NCBI GenBank assembly: GCA_902765485.1
Contig: CACWZZ010000001.1
Location: forward strand, 62,001-126,000
Origin: an uncultured Bacteroidales bacterium
GTDB lineage: Bacteria; Bacteroidota; Bacteroidia; Bacteroidales; Paludibacteraceae
Length of the DNA stretch: 64,000 nt
Direction of reading: 5' to 3'
Every line of letters begins with the position of its first letter. Position 1 is the first letter of the stretch. Positions 1 to 9,143 of the stretch are shown here, piece by piece. Made by a program: the position numbers and the translations under genes. A model generated the notes under the pieces. The model ran no database searches. It saw only the letters and a program-made list of their open reading frames with translations, and was not told the DNA's origin.

Positions 1-335
1 AACGTCTCTGCGTGATAGTTGGAGGGGAAAAGCGGACGGAGCGCACGGTCAATCAGTCGTGCAATCAGAATCTCGTAGTCCGATGCTTTGCCTTCGCGGC
101 GGGTAAAGCCTCCGGGGAAACGTCCCGCGGACGCAAATTTCTCTTTGTACTCTACTGTCAGCGGCATGAAATCCGTGCCCGGTACAGCATCTTTGGCGGA
201 GCAGACGGTGGCGAGAATCATCGTGTTGCCGAGGGTCGCCATCACAGCGCCGTCAGCTTGTTTTGCCAGCTTGCCTGTCTCCAATTTGATTACTCGTCCG
301 TCAGGGAGAGCAATCTCTTTTGTTACAATATTCAT
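1..335 (-). CDS. pnp: Polyribonucleotide nucleotidyltransferase, N-terminal part (runs off the window)
   Basis: Reading leftward from 335 the frame stays open to the window edge. It gives the start of PNPase: a first strand with [20 protein letters not shown], then [20 protein letters not shown] and [20 protein letters not shown], which match the first RNase PH-like domain of the family. PNPase degrades RNA 3' to 5' by phosphorolysis and forms a trimeric ring, in many bacteria as part of an RNA degradosome. An in-frame ATG at 350 would add five residues (MTKKQ); I chose 335 because family members usually begin close to the first beta strand. A well-formed promoter lies just upstream. Only about 111 residues are present, so the core and the KH and S1 domains cannot be checked. 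Confidence 0.93.
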   Translation of the reverse strand, partial: MNIVTKEIALPDGRVIKLETGKLAKQADGAVMATLGNTMILATVCSAKDAVPGTDFMPLTVEYKEKFASAGRFPGGFTRREGKASDYEILIARLIDRALRPLFPSNYHAET

Positions 336-412
336 CTGTTTTTTCGTCATTTGCGGTCGCCGTTTGCGACCAAATTATTGATATATAATTTCTTGATACT
401 CAAAAAATCGTG

Positions 413-444
413 CAAAGGTACAAAAAAAATCCCACATACGCAAA
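413..444 (-). promoter_or_regulatory. Bacteroidota-type promoter for pnp
   Basis: On the minus strand a TTTG element (444-441) and TACCTTTG (420-413) are 20 bases apart, which fits the Bacteroidota sigma consensus TTTG-N19-21-TAnnTTTG. It lies about 80 bases before the pnp start and overlaps the terminator hairpin of the upstream gene. Confidence 0.75.
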
Positions 445-463
445 TATATGTGAGATTTTTTTG
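422..463. terminator. Bidirectional hairpin terminator
   Basis: An A-rich arm ending in CCCACATA pairs with TATGTGAGATTTT, with A and T runs on both outer sides, so it can end transcription either way. It follows the stop of the minus-strand surface protein gene at 484. Confidence 0.7.
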
Positions 464-483
464 TTTTTTGCGGAGAAATTGCG

Positions 484-3105
484 TTATTGTTGCACTTTCA
501 TTCCCGTTATTGTGTATGTTTCGCCGTTGCGGATGATCAGCACTTGTCCGTTCCGCAGCACCTTCTGATAGCTGACTTCTGAAGGCTGAATGCTCTCCAT
601 GCCGGTTGCTGGTGACGGCTCTACGTATTTGCGGTAGTACGCATATACATATACGGCGCCAGCGGTGTTGAGTTTGTAGGGTTTGATAGCCGCATTGCCG
701 GCGTGGTATTTGAACATCGCGTTGGTATTGCCCAGATTGCGGACGAAATAACCGTTCCCGCCGTCCGCCACAAACTCCCAGAACTTGCAGTTTTGCGTGT
801 TGGCATCTACAATATCGTTGCCGCTGCTGGTTACTGCAATCATCTTGCCGCCAACGATGGTCAGCGTGTAGCCATTTTGACCGTTCTCGGTGCCCAATAC
901 GAACCGGCATGCCTCATCTGCGTATGCCTCTGTCTCGGTCACGGTCACATCTTCGGTCAGAACGCTCAGTTTCTTCTTGCCGGCATTGTCCGTACCGCGC
1001 GGACCGGCTATGACGCCGTTGTTATCGTAGATCGTAGCCAGAATAATCGTATCTTTGGCTGCCAATACAGACGGATCGGTCACCTTGGCGAACGTAGCGG
1101 CGGCTGTGACATGGATGGTGATCTGTGCGCTTTGGTTGTCGATGGTGGCGGTGATAACTGCCTCGCCTACTGCTACGGAGGTCACTTTGCCTTCTGCATC
1201 GACGGTAGCTACTGCCTCGTTGTCCGATTCATAACTGATTGTGTATTGCGTAGCCGCTTCTGCCGGATCTACGGTCGGAGCCAGTTGCAGCGACGAACCG
1301 AGCGTCAGGTTGACAGCCCCGTTGGCGAAGGAGATACTGTTGACGGTCACGGCGACTACATGTACTGTGCAACTCTTCTCTACCTCGCCGATGGTGGCGG
1401 TAATAACGGCATCGCCGATTGCCTTGGCGGTGATCACGCCGTTCTTATTCACCGTCGCAACCTCGGTGTCGGAGGACTGGAAGGAAGCCGAAGCCGTAGC
1501 ATATTCCGGCACAAAAGCAGTGATGCTCAGGGTCTTCGTGCCGCCGATATTCATTGTGGTCTCTGTCTCCGAAAGGGTGAAATCGGTGATTGTCGGTACG
1601 GTGATCGTCAGCGTATGGCTGGCGCTCACGCTCGGTACGCGAACCGATGTTGCGGTCACGGTGACCGTACCGCCTACATGCTTGGCGGTCAGCACGCCGT
1701 TGGCATCCACTACTCCCTGATAATCATGATCGGTTGTCCAACTCAGCGATTTGTCGGCTGCGTCATCCGGCGTCAGAACGATGTACTGGCTCATGTCAAT
1801 CGACTGACCTTGGTCAATGGTTGTCGGAGCGTCTATGAATGCAATGTTCGTCAGTTTAACGGTCGTCGGCACAAGGCTGATGGCGATGTCGAACGAAGCC
1901 TCCGCATCGTCCAGACTCGCATTGGTGAACAGGGCATATACCTTGGCGTCCACGCTACTCTGGGTCGCTCCGCCTTTGTATTGGATGGTCAGTGTGCCGG
2001 TTTCGTTGTCGCCCTCAGCCACTACGCTGAAGAGCGCAGCGTCTGTTCCGGTGATGTCCCAGAGAATCTCGCTCTCCATGTGGGTGGCGGTGTAGTTGAC
2101 CGTCACTTCTGCGGTCTCGCCCATCTCTACTTCGCCGAAGTTGATGGCTTCTACTTCGAGACTGGTCTCTACAGCCGAAGCCTCACCGGATTTCTTGTAT
2201 AATTGATATGTGCTGCCTTGCGGAGTTTTATAAGGCTTGAAGCGGTCGCCGTTGAACTCTACAGGGAATGAGTCATCGGGTTTGGATACATAGGCGGTAC
2301 CATTGCTGATACTGATTCCCCAACCTACCAGAATCTGGTTCGGCACCGGGGCTGCGTAGGTGAATGCTCCCTTGCCGGTGATATCCAACGCCAGTTTATT
2401 GGTGGTGCCGGTAGCGGTAAACTGCCAGTTGCCACCGTACTGACCGAGTACGAATGTCTGCGCTTCTTCCGGTATGTCTGCGGTTCCTGCGGTGGCATCG
2501 ATGCTCACTCCTTCTGTGATGGCTGCCAGATAACTGCCGTTCAGCGGACCGGACACCGCGCCTGCGCTCTCGCATACAAATAGAACGGTATCGCCTGCGT
2601 GCAACTCGCTGGTGCTGTTGATTCGTTCGAATGGGGTGGTGGTCGCTACGATAGCCTCACCCGTCACGGTCAGACTCATCGTCATATAATAGGACGTGCC
2701 GGGAGTCTCATTGTACCAGTCATCTTCGCTGTCATAACTATAGAAACGGATCTTTCCTGTGTAGGTGCCGGCTTTGTCTGCCATGTAATGCAGTGTCAGA
2801 CCCTGACCCTCGGCAGGATTATATTGGTCGCCGCCATAGATCCAGCCCTCCGTGTTGGTGCCCTCGATCCAGAAGGCAGCACCGTCTGCAGGCATTTCGC
2901 TCTCCACGTCCTCAAAAACGATTCCGCAGGACTGCGGCAGACCGGAATAGGTCACATCAAACGAGACGGAACCCTCTACACTGTTTTGTCCTTTGATACT
3001 CACTTCGCCGAAATCCACATGGCTCGGATTGATAGTGATGTTCACTGCGGCATACGTCGCGATACTCATCGCGCATGCTGCCAGAAATAAGAAAAATTTC
3101 TTCAT
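484..3105 (-). CDS. Secreted multidomain Ig-like surface protein, type IX secretion cargo
   Basis: The 873-residue product starts with a clear signal peptide (MKKFFLFLAACAMSIATYAA). The N-terminal half has beta-sandwich modules beginning INPSHVDFGEV and VEAINFGEVEMGE. At about residues 420-670 there are three bacterial Ig-like (Big_2) repeats with the hallmark ATVNKNGVITAKAIGDAVIT and VATVDAEGKVTSVAVGEAVI patterns. The C-terminus (KVLRNGQVLIIRNGETYTI to TGMKVQQ) resembles the Bacteroidales sorting sequence recognised by the type IX machinery encoded at 42334-48173. It is therefore probably exported to the cell surface. No catalytic motif was recognised. The leader upstream carries a nine-unit 11-base repeat array. 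Function beyond adhesion or scaffolding is unknown. Confidence 0.85.
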   Translation of the reverse strand: MKKFFLFLAACAMSIATYAAVNITINPSHVDFGEVSIKGQNSVEGSVSFDVTYSGLPQSCGIVFEDVESEMPADGAAFWIEGTNTEGWIYGGDQYNPAEGQGLTLHYMADKAGTYTGKIRFYSYDSEDDWYNETPGTSYYMTMSLTVTGEAIVATTTPFERINSTSELHAGDTVLFVCESAGAVSGPLNGSYLAAITEGVSIDATAGTADIPEEAQTFVLGQYGGNWQFTATGTTNKLALDITGKGAFTYAAPVPNQILVGWGISISNGTAYVSKPDDSFPVEFNGDRFKPYKTPQGSTYQLYKKSGEASAVETSLEVEAINFGEVEMGETAEVTVNYTATHMESEILWDITGTDAALFSVVAEGDNETGTLTIQYKGGATQSSVDAKVYALFTNASLDDAEASFDIAISLVPTTVKLTNIAFIDAPTTIDQGQSIDMSQYIVLTPDDAADKSLSWTTDHDYQGVVDANGVLTAKHVGGTVTVTATSVRVPSVSASHTLTITVPTITDFTLSETETTMNIGGTKTLSITAFVPEYATASASFQSSDTEVATVNKNGVITAKAIGDAVITATIGEVEKSCTVHVVAVTVNSISFANGAVNLTLGSSLQLAPTVDPAEAATQYTISYESDNEAVATVDAEGKVTSVAVGEAVITATIDNQSAQITIHVTAAATFAKVTDPSVLAAKDTIILATIYDNNGVIAGPRGTDNAGKKKLSVLTEDVTVTETEAYADEACRFVLGTENGQNGYTLTIVGGKMIAVTSSGNDIVDANTQNCKFWEFVADGGNGYFVRNLGNTNAMFKYHAGNAAIKPYKLNTAGAVYVYAYYRKYVEPSPATGMESIQPSEVSYQKVLRNGQVLIIRNGETYTITGMKVQQ

Positions 3106-3155
3106 GATTAGTATGTATTAGTTAAATGATTACTATTTTTTTTACTTTCCATCAT

Positions 3156-3254
3156 GTTTCCGTCGGGTTTCCGTCGGGTTGCCGACGCGACCATCACGCG
3201 ATCATCACGGGACCATCTCGGGACCAACACGCGACCACCTTAGGACGACATCGG
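3156..3254. repeat. Degenerate tandem array, 9 units of 11 bases
   Basis: Nine contiguous 11-mers without spacers: gtttccgtcgg twice, gttgccgacgc, gaccatcacgc, gatcatcacgg, gaccatctcgg, gaccaacacgc, gaccaccttag, gacgacatcgg. The phase is exact while the sequence drifts. It fills most of the space between the surface protein start at 3105 and the next gene stop at 3268. Confidence 0.85.
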
Positions 3255-3267
3255 CACGACAATAGCT

Positions 3268-3615
3268 TCACATCCGCTCTGCGCCCACCTGCGCTAACCA
3301 TTGTTTGAAAGGCTCTGCTTTCTTGCTGGGGACAGATTGAATGATACGTAAGGTGTTTTGTAGTGTTGCGCAATTGACAGCGTGTAACTTACCATCGGAT
3401 GCCTTAAATTGGTGGGGGGTACAAATTGTACCCCACACGGAATTGAGCTCTTTGTCACGCTGGCGCATACGTTTTATGTATTGTGCCGCATCTTTACTAT
3501 CTGTCAATGCTTGAATAACATCAATGATACAGATATACCATTGCTCTTGTTCGTCATCGAAGAAGATACGCATCTTGATATCTTCGAAAAGTTTTATTGC
3601 TTCTTCTTGCGCCAT
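3268..3615 (-). CDS. Short BRO-N/antirepressor-like protein, probably a truncated remnant
   Basis: The 115-residue product begins MAQEEAIKLFEDIKMRIFFD and continues with EQEQWYICIIDVIQALTDSKDA, the N-terminal pattern of phage antirepressor (BRO family) proteins. It ends at SKKAEPFKQWLAQVGAERM. Relatives I know from Bacteroidota continue for another 130-150 residues after this point, so this copy looks cut off. The 11-base repeat array begins just past its stop, which may mark the damage. The start at 3615 was chosen over the ATG at 3693 because it matches the usual family start; the extra upstream residues look like untranslated leader. A strong promoter lies about 85 bases upstream. Probably non-functional or only DNA-binding. 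Confidence 0.65.
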   Translation of the reverse strand: MAQEEAIKLFEDIKMRIFFDDEQEQWYICIIDVIQALTDSKDAAQYIKRMRQRDKELNSVWGTICTPHQFKASDGKLHAVNCATLQNTLRIIQSVPSKKAEPFKQWLAQVGAERM

Positions 3616-3697
3616 AATCTCAATACCATTTTTCACTATTGTATGATTTGCACTTTGAAAGGTGCGTGTACTCTGGCACTGTGCACTTTTCACGGTG

Positions 3698-3729
3698 CAA
3701 AATTACTACAATTTATCCGAATATGCAAA
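3698..3729 (-). promoter_or_regulatory. Promoter of the antirepressor-like gene
   Basis: TTTG (3729-3726) and TAATTTTG (3705-3698) on the minus strand are separated by exactly 20 bases, matching the Bacteroidota promoter consensus. Confidence 0.7.
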
Positions 3730-3768
3730 TTTTTGCTGCTAAAAATAGATTATACTCGCCCGATTACA

Positions 3769-3800
3769 TAAAAACAGGGCACTTCCGTGCCCCGTTCTCA
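3769..3800 (-). terminator. Rho-independent terminator after the small secreted protein gene
   Basis: On the minus strand ACGGGGCAC, loop GGAA and GTGCCCTGT form a GC-rich hairpin followed by TTTTTA. It lies downstream of the gene at 3872-4261. Confidence 0.7.
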
Positions 3801-3803
3801 TGC

Positions 3804-3845
3804 CATACACCATACGCTGTACACCGCACCCCATACTCCATCCGC
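3804..3845. repeat. Degenerate heptamer array
   Basis: Six consecutive 7-mers (catacac, catacgc, tgtacac, cgcaccc, catactc, catccgc) lie between the terminator and the stop of the gene at 3872. A related unit (gagtatg, its near reverse complement) occurs three times at 23343-23363. Confidence 0.55.
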
Positions 3846-3871
3846 TGTGCTTCGTCCATTGCGTCCAAATA

Positions 3872-4261
3872 TTATTTGGACATTGCGCGCTTGCGCTTGC
3901 GCATGGCGCGCAATATAAGGTACGCACACGCCATCAGCGCCAGCGGCAATGCCGCATCGCCGATGGGGTCTTTCCACGGTTCGTCACGATCATTGTCGTT
4001 GTCATCAGAGTTAAATCCTCCCCCAGGATTGCTTTCTGTTTTTCGCGGTTTCCCTGGTGCATTGGCGGGCGAATAAGATCCCAGACTACTACCTGTTACA
4101 ACGGCTCCACTGGATGCTGCAGAGGGCAGGTTGGAACCCGAACCAACCATTGCGGAAGTGGAATGCATGGTCGCTTCCGGCTGCTGAGCGAGCATCTGAG
4201 CGCTTGCGCTTAGGACGCACAACATTGCTACTACGATCAATAAATATCTCAATGCTTTCAT
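3872..4261 (-). CDS. Small secreted protein with C-terminal membrane anchor
   Basis: The 129-residue protein has an N-terminal signal peptide (MKALRYLLIVVAMLCVLSASA), a Ser, Gly and Asn-rich middle with an acidic stretch (NSDDNDNDRDEP), then PIGDAALPLALMACAYLIL as a membrane segment followed by a strongly basic tail (RAMRKRKRAMSK). The layout of export signal, disordered linker, PIGD motif, one helix and basic end is seen in small Bacteroidales proteins encoded near large type IX cargo. No function is known to me. It lies downstream of, and on the same strand as, the two giant surface protein genes, separated from them by a short heptamer repeat, so it may be cotranscribed with them. Confidence 0.7.
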   Translation of the reverse strand: MKALRYLLIVVAMLCVLSASAQMLAQQPEATMHSTSAMVGSGSNLPSAASSGAVVTGSSLGSYSPANAPGKPRKTESNPGGGFNSDDNDNDRDEPWKDPIGDAALPLALMACAYLILRAMRKRKRAMSK

Positions 4262-4272
4262 AATCTCAAATA

Positions 4273-4303
4273 ATTTTCAATTTTCAATTCTCAATTTTCA
4301 ATT
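4273..4303. repeat. Heptamer array (caatttt type)
   Basis: About four consecutive 7-mers of the form caatttt, caattct, caatttt, caatttg lie between two surface protein genes. The same kind of unit is found before sdhB (aattgac, 34945-34972). Confidence 0.6.
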
Positions 4304-4311
4304 TGAAATCA

Positions 4312-7300
4312 TTATTTATTGATTTCACGTACTTTCTTTCCCGTCGCATCATAAATAACTCCATTTGACAGAATGTACATCTTGTTTTGGTAAATGAATT
4401 TTATAGGTTTATTATCACTTCCATTTGTAATTCCATCTACACCTGTAGTTATCTCTGGTTTCTTAATGACCGCATTAATGGCAAATCGTTCTTTATATTC
4501 TCCTACAGTGCCTGAGAATGTATAATCATCTTCCAAAAGATCTGTTTGTCGAGACATTGCATAGTCAATAAGCCATAGATGTTCTAATTCACTTACATCT
4601 TGCGTTGTAGCGAAAGTATAGTCTCCAGCCTCAGGAATAATCACACCTACAGGAATTGGCAATTCCGCAGCCTCTTCCGGTAGAGAATTGAACGCTGTAC
4701 GGATATCTCCCACCAATGTATAGATCTTCATGTAATCATTATTCTTAATCGTTTTTTCCTTATCATCGGCATCAAACAATTCGGAATAATCATTGCTAAT
4801 ATTCAATCCTGCGACATCTGTCTTTCCGTTACTATCGCGAATCATAAAATCGACCACTATCTCGTGTTGGCGAATTGCTTTACGAACGAGAGAGGGCATC
4901 TTTAGATCACGCGTCCCACCAAAAGTTAGCGTTCCGGGAGTTTCTTGTGTTCCGACATTTACTTGTACGAAGAAAGGATAGAACGCATCTAGTTTGTAGT
5001 TGTCTGCACGTACATCGTAATACTCATCCCAAGTATATTGAGGAATAGTGAAATAGCGAGTAGCATCATCATCAATCCAATCCCATGTACCATCCCATGG
5101 ATTTCCATGCTTTTGGAATCCTTGTTGCACAATCTTGCTATCATACGAACTACCATTATTAAATGCCGTGAAATACGGGTTTCCTATGAAATTCCATCCC
5201 ACGTTGTTAGCACTTAGATCTCCATTTGCCCATTTGTCCCATCCCCATGCAATTACATCAACTGCACAATCGGTAGTTTCATTACTCCAACCTGTTGATT
5301 GCAGCAATGGGAAACGCAATACACCATACGGACGACCTGCATGAGGTACATCTTGGTCAATGGAAATCTCATAGCCGACACCTCGTTGAACACTGCTTGC
5401 ATTCAGCCATGCTTTAGTGCCATATTCTCCTGTTCGATATCCGCCATTGTACTTTTTGATCCATGCTCTGAAATTCTTTTCACCATCACCGTTGGTGACA
5501 TCATTCAGGTTAACATCTTTTGGAAGAGCCATCATGTAGTACATATCTTTGGTAGCATACAACTCATAGTATATGCCATGCCCTGCAGCACCGATACCCG
5601 ATAAACGTTTGTTTGCATCGGAGCCTCTATCTGCTACTTTCATTTGCGGGTGCCCATATGCACCGCCTAACCAACTGAAACCGCCGCGCAAATAGACATT
5701 GGTCACTGCAATGTCATTACTAATATCGGCTTTACCCTCAGGATAGATATACAAGTCCGCAAAGTTCCCCGATGCTGTGCCTGTCGTTAACAATCCGCCG
5801 CGACGAATTACAACATCTGTATTCTTGGCAATCGCATCGCCTCCGGCATCGCTACGTAATCCCGCTTCTGTTTTGCTGGTAGTTACAATCAAAGGGATAG
5901 TGAAGATAGCACGTTTGGGAGTACCGCTCTCTGTCGCTGTTAATACTAATTGTTTTGCCGGGTTGGCTTTCAAATCACCTAATCCGCTTAGTTTATATAC
6001 ATCACCACCAAGCGGAGTTAAAGTAACTGTACTTGATTCTCCTGTCCCGATGCGGGCATTCATGGCACTCGCATTTGCTCCATTGGGATAACTAACAGCT
6101 ACTGTTGTCGTATCCCATTCCAGTACAGAAATATCCGCTTTCTGTACCACCTCTAGAGGAAGTATATACAGGTTTTCAACTCCGTTACCATCTCCGTAAG
6201 TTCCCCACTTATGTCCCCAAATACGTAACTTGTTTGTATTCGGAGATTGGTCTGTTTGAAGAGTATAGACAAATTCTCCTGCCTCCTCACGCGTTGTTAC
6301 TTTCCATTCATATGCTGCATCTGCATCGAAGTACTTGTCAAGCGCGTTTATTGCGCCGCTGTTACTGATCGTGTTAGCCGTTGCACTATTGTTTGCCCAT
6401 AGACCCGCATTTGCTGTGGTCGTATTATTCGTCGCAGAGAAACGCAAACGATCGCCATATAATGCGCTTGGGGTATAAGATGTGGCATTACCAAAACGGT
6501 CACGTGTGCCATTAGTAGTAGCTACAGACCACAGACGATACTGGATGGTATTTGGACCTTGCGCTTTCAGTATGCCATCATCTACGATGGTTGTAATGTT
6601 TTCAGGAGTAGGATTGCCAGCACTGCTTAAATTTGCTGGTAAAGCTTGCCATGTATTACCTACTTTAGCAACGATGGCTATAGCATCCGGTAGATTACGT
6701 ACTTTTACTACATCGCTGAATATCTGCTGCCATCCATCGCATGCGACAGTGATATCACGTGTTTCAACAGCACCGGTACCGGCAGTTGACGGAGTATAGG
6801 ACACATATACATCTTGTGCTGTACCATCACCGCTTGCCGTCAGATAGTTTGTACTAATATCTTTGTATTTGCCATCCTCTAGTTTGTAGAACTTCAGATC
6901 ATCGCCGGTAAGCGAGATTCGGTGACCTGCCAACGCACCGGCTGCACTAACTTGCAGTTTCTTGGCTGCTAAAATCTCTACGCCATTGCGGGAGGTGATA
7001 TATACCGGTATCGGGTCATCCTCCGATGTGACAGACAGGGTTACACAGGAGAACTTGAAGTAATGATATACTTCCTCATGAGCCGTAGTGAAATTATCGC
7101 TGCTCTTTTCGGAAGTAGAGTTTCCGCATATATTGCTTGCTATTACATGCACATAGTATTTAGTATCATTCTTTAACCCTGTGAATGTCTTGCCGGCCTC
7201 GCCGCTGGCATTGGCAGATATAGTTTCTCGTCCGATCTTATCACTCTCGCCATCTTCAACTAACCAGACATCAAACTCTGTCGCGTTGGTCAAAGAGAAA

Positions 7301-9120
7301 TTCACAACGGCGCTTGTTTTGCCAATCGTTCCCGTAGAGACGGTCACTGTTCCCGCTAATGCCGGACAAGCAATCGTTACGCCTGCTACGCTACTCGTTT
7401 TCTCTGTACAAGCATTGCTCGCTGTTACGGCTGCGGTATAACTCTTACCCGGAACCATCGTTGCGAAATCATAATAACTATTAGCCGAAACCGTTGTCGG
7501 ACCATAGACTATTTCGTCGTCTGTGGTATTGGTTATGGTCAGCGAATAAGATGTTGCATCTGTAACAGAGCCCCACGATATGCGTGTAGTTCCTTTGCCG
7601 GTTGCATAACTGAAACTCGGAGTCGTTGCAGCTGTTGCGGAACTGAAACTATTGCCGCTTATATCCTTGCACCATACGGCATAAATGGTCTTATCCGTTG
7701 CTCCCATTGTTATTTTGCTTCCGCTGGTATAAGTCGCAGAAGTAGCACCACTCGTATTTGCCCATCCTGAGAATATGAACCCGTCGCGAGTTGGCTCTGT
7801 TGCACTCACGGTTGCTTTATCTCCGTTTTTATAATTGGTCGCATCGGTTGGAGCGCCGCTTCCGCTATTCGCATCGTATAAGAGATGAACATACGGGGCA
7901 AAGTTTGCTGTTATTATCACATCTGCATCACCTATAGTATAGTTCGTGGAGGCTGTTGTGGCACTTGTCACGGTTCCTTTATTGGGGGAAAGGCTCCAGT
8001 TTTTGAAATAATAACCGGAATTAGGAGTAGCAACTATCTGCCAACTCGTGTTATAGTTTGCTGTTTTGTTGTCATTTCCGTCTATCGTCGCAGAACCATA
8101 GGAATCAATATTTGCTCCAATTAGTATATCATATTGATTGATAGTCCATTTTGCATACAAGTCAATATCTACGTCTATTCTAATCTCATCGCCATCTTCA
8201 TATACAGCTTCTTCATCAGCAGTTTCTGCCCAACCTTCGAAACTATAACCGGTCTTTGTGAATTTATTACTTTCCAAATCGGTAGTAACATTCTCTGCTA
8301 CTCTTTGGGTGTATTCGCTGCCACTACCCGTGTTAGGTTTGAATGTTATAGTGACCATAGGGACTGATGCAGGGCGAGTGGTGTATTTGTCGCTTCCATC
8401 CATAAACATAGCATACAAAGCGGTGTATGCACCTGCTGTTTCGGACTTGCCCCATTTCACATTAGCATGTACCGGGTAACCTACAGGAGTAGGAATATCA
8501 TATGTGGACCAACCCGTTCCCCATGAATATCCGGAAACTTCTGGTGCATCATCATACGGCAAATACTCAGATTGACTCCATAATGCCCAAGTTTCGTAAG
8601 AACTTGTATTGCTATTCCACAACTTCAATTCGCAATAGCCACTCGGAATAGAGGAATACGTAATTTCCACTCGAGTAAACTTTACTTTGCTCGTGTGTGG
8701 AAAAGATATAGTCCTAGAACCGCTGCCGACCCATACTCTTTTTGTCCCGCTCGTGGTTAAGGAACTCGTAGTACCAGCATTGAGTGTCGGATTTGAGATA
8801 TTATTGGCCATATCAGATGTCTGGCAAGTTATCTCAATACGAGTAATGGTTACTTCACCTGATACTACAATGTTTTGGTTAGCATTTGCTTGATATGGAT
8901 TACCACCCATCGAACCGCCACCGACCTTGACAGTAAAGGCACCCTTGTTAATCTGTATGGTAGCAGCTGTGGCACCGACATCCACCGATGCGTCAAATAC
9001 TGCCACGTTTGCCCATGTGGCACCACAAATACTCATTCCTATTATAATAAGGAATAGGCGCATATATTTATTGATAGCTTTCATATCGTTTTGGATTTTA
9101 TTCATTAAACATGTCTTCAT
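4312..9120 (-). CDS. Giant type IX secretion cargo with Fn3-like and InlB-type repeats
   Basis: The 1602-residue product has a signal segment at about residues 20-37 (MRLFLIIIGMSICGATWA). Visible modules include two InlB/Listeria-Bacteroides repeats (FTKTGYSFEGWAETADEE near 300; TRDGFIFSGWANTSG near 440), fibronectin-like domains near 500-680, and a long C-terminal region with WGW, WNFIGNPYF and YPFFVQVN motifs seen in secreted Bacteroidales proteins. It ends in KMYILSNGVIYDATGKKVRE, a typical type IX sorting tail. The start at 9120 is supported by an AAGGAG sequence 11 bases upstream; an internal ATG at 9084 is closer to the hydrophobic core but has no such site. The preceding gene ends only 23 bases away, suggesting cotranscription. 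Probably a surface adhesin or matrix protein. Confidence 0.85.
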   Translation of the reverse strand: MKTCLMNKIQNDMKAINKYMRLFLIIIGMSICGATWANVAVFDASVDVGATAATIQINKGAFTVKVGGGSMGGNPYQANANQNIVVSGEVTITRIEITCQTSDMANNISNPTLNAGTTSSLTTSGTKRVWVGSGSRTISFPHTSKVKFTRVEITYSSIPSGYCELKLWNSNTSSYETWALWSQSEYLPYDDAPEVSGYSWGTGWSTYDIPTPVGYPVHANVKWGKSETAGAYTALYAMFMDGSDKYTTRPASVPMVTITFKPNTGSGSEYTQRVAENVTTDLESNKFTKTGYSFEGWAETADEEAVYEDGDEIRIDVDIDLYAKWTINQYDILIGANIDSYGSATIDGNDNKTANYNTSWQIVATPNSGYYFKNWSLSPNKGTVTSATTASTNYTIGDADVIITANFAPYVHLLYDANSGSGAPTDATNYKNGDKATVSATEPTRDGFIFSGWANTSGATSATYTSGSKITMGATDKTIYAVWCKDISGNSFSSATAATTPSFSYATGKGTTRISWGSVTDATSYSLTITNTTDDEIVYGPTTVSANSYYDFATMVPGKSYTAAVTASNACTEKTSSVAGVTIACPALAGTVTVSTGTIGKTSAVVNFSLTNATEFDVWLVEDGESDKIGRETISANASGEAGKTFTGLKNDTKYYVHVIASNICGNSTSEKSSDNFTTAHEEVYHYFKFSCVTLSVTSEDDPIPVYITSRNGVEILAAKKLQVSAAGALAGHRISLTGDDLKFYKLEDGKYKDISTNYLTASGDGTAQDVYVSYTPSTAGTGAVETRDITVACDGWQQIFSDVVKVRNLPDAIAIVAKVGNTWQALPANLSSAGNPTPENITTIVDDGILKAQGPNTIQYRLWSVATTNGTRDRFGNATSYTPSALYGDRLRFSATNNTTTANAGLWANNSATANTISNSGAINALDKYFDADAAYEWKVTTREEAGEFVYTLQTDQSPNTNKLRIWGHKWGTYGDGNGVENLYILPLEVVQKADISVLEWDTTTVAVSYPNGANASAMNARIGTGESSTVTLTPLGGDVYKLSGLGDLKANPAKQLVLTATESGTPKRAIFTIPLIVTTSKTEAGLRSDAGGDAIAKNTDVVIRRGGLLTTGTASGNFADLYIYPEGKADISNDIAVTNVYLRGGFSWLGGAYGHPQMKVADRGSDANKRLSGIGAAGHGIYYELYATKDMYYMMALPKDVNLNDVTNGDGEKNFRAWIKKYNGGYRTGEYGTKAWLNASSVQRGVGYEISIDQDVPHAGRPYGVLRFPLLQSTGWSNETTDCAVDVIAWGWDKWANGDLSANNVGWNFIGNPYFTAFNNGSSYDSKIVQQGFQKHGNPWDGTWDWIDDDATRYFTIPQYTWDEYYDVRADNYKLDAFYPFFVQVNVGTQETPGTLTFGGTRDLKMPSLVRKAIRQHEIVVDFMIRDSNGKTDVAGLNISNDYSELFDADDKEKTIKNNDYMKIYTLVGDIRTAFNSLPEEAAELPIPVGVIIPEAGDYTFATTQDVSELEHLWLIDYAMSRQTDLLEDDYTFSGTVGEYKERFAINAVIKKPEITTGVDGITNGSDNKPIKFIYQNKMYILSNGVIYDATGKKVREINK

Positions 9121-9143
9121 ATTGCGTTCTCCTTATTATTAGG

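Noticed and set aside
703..2202. Long open frame of 499 codons on the plus strand
   Set aside because: It is antisense to the Ig-like surface protein gene, whose signal peptide, Ig repeats and sorting tail are clear; the plus-strand translation is low-complexity with many Cys, His and Arg and has no start context.
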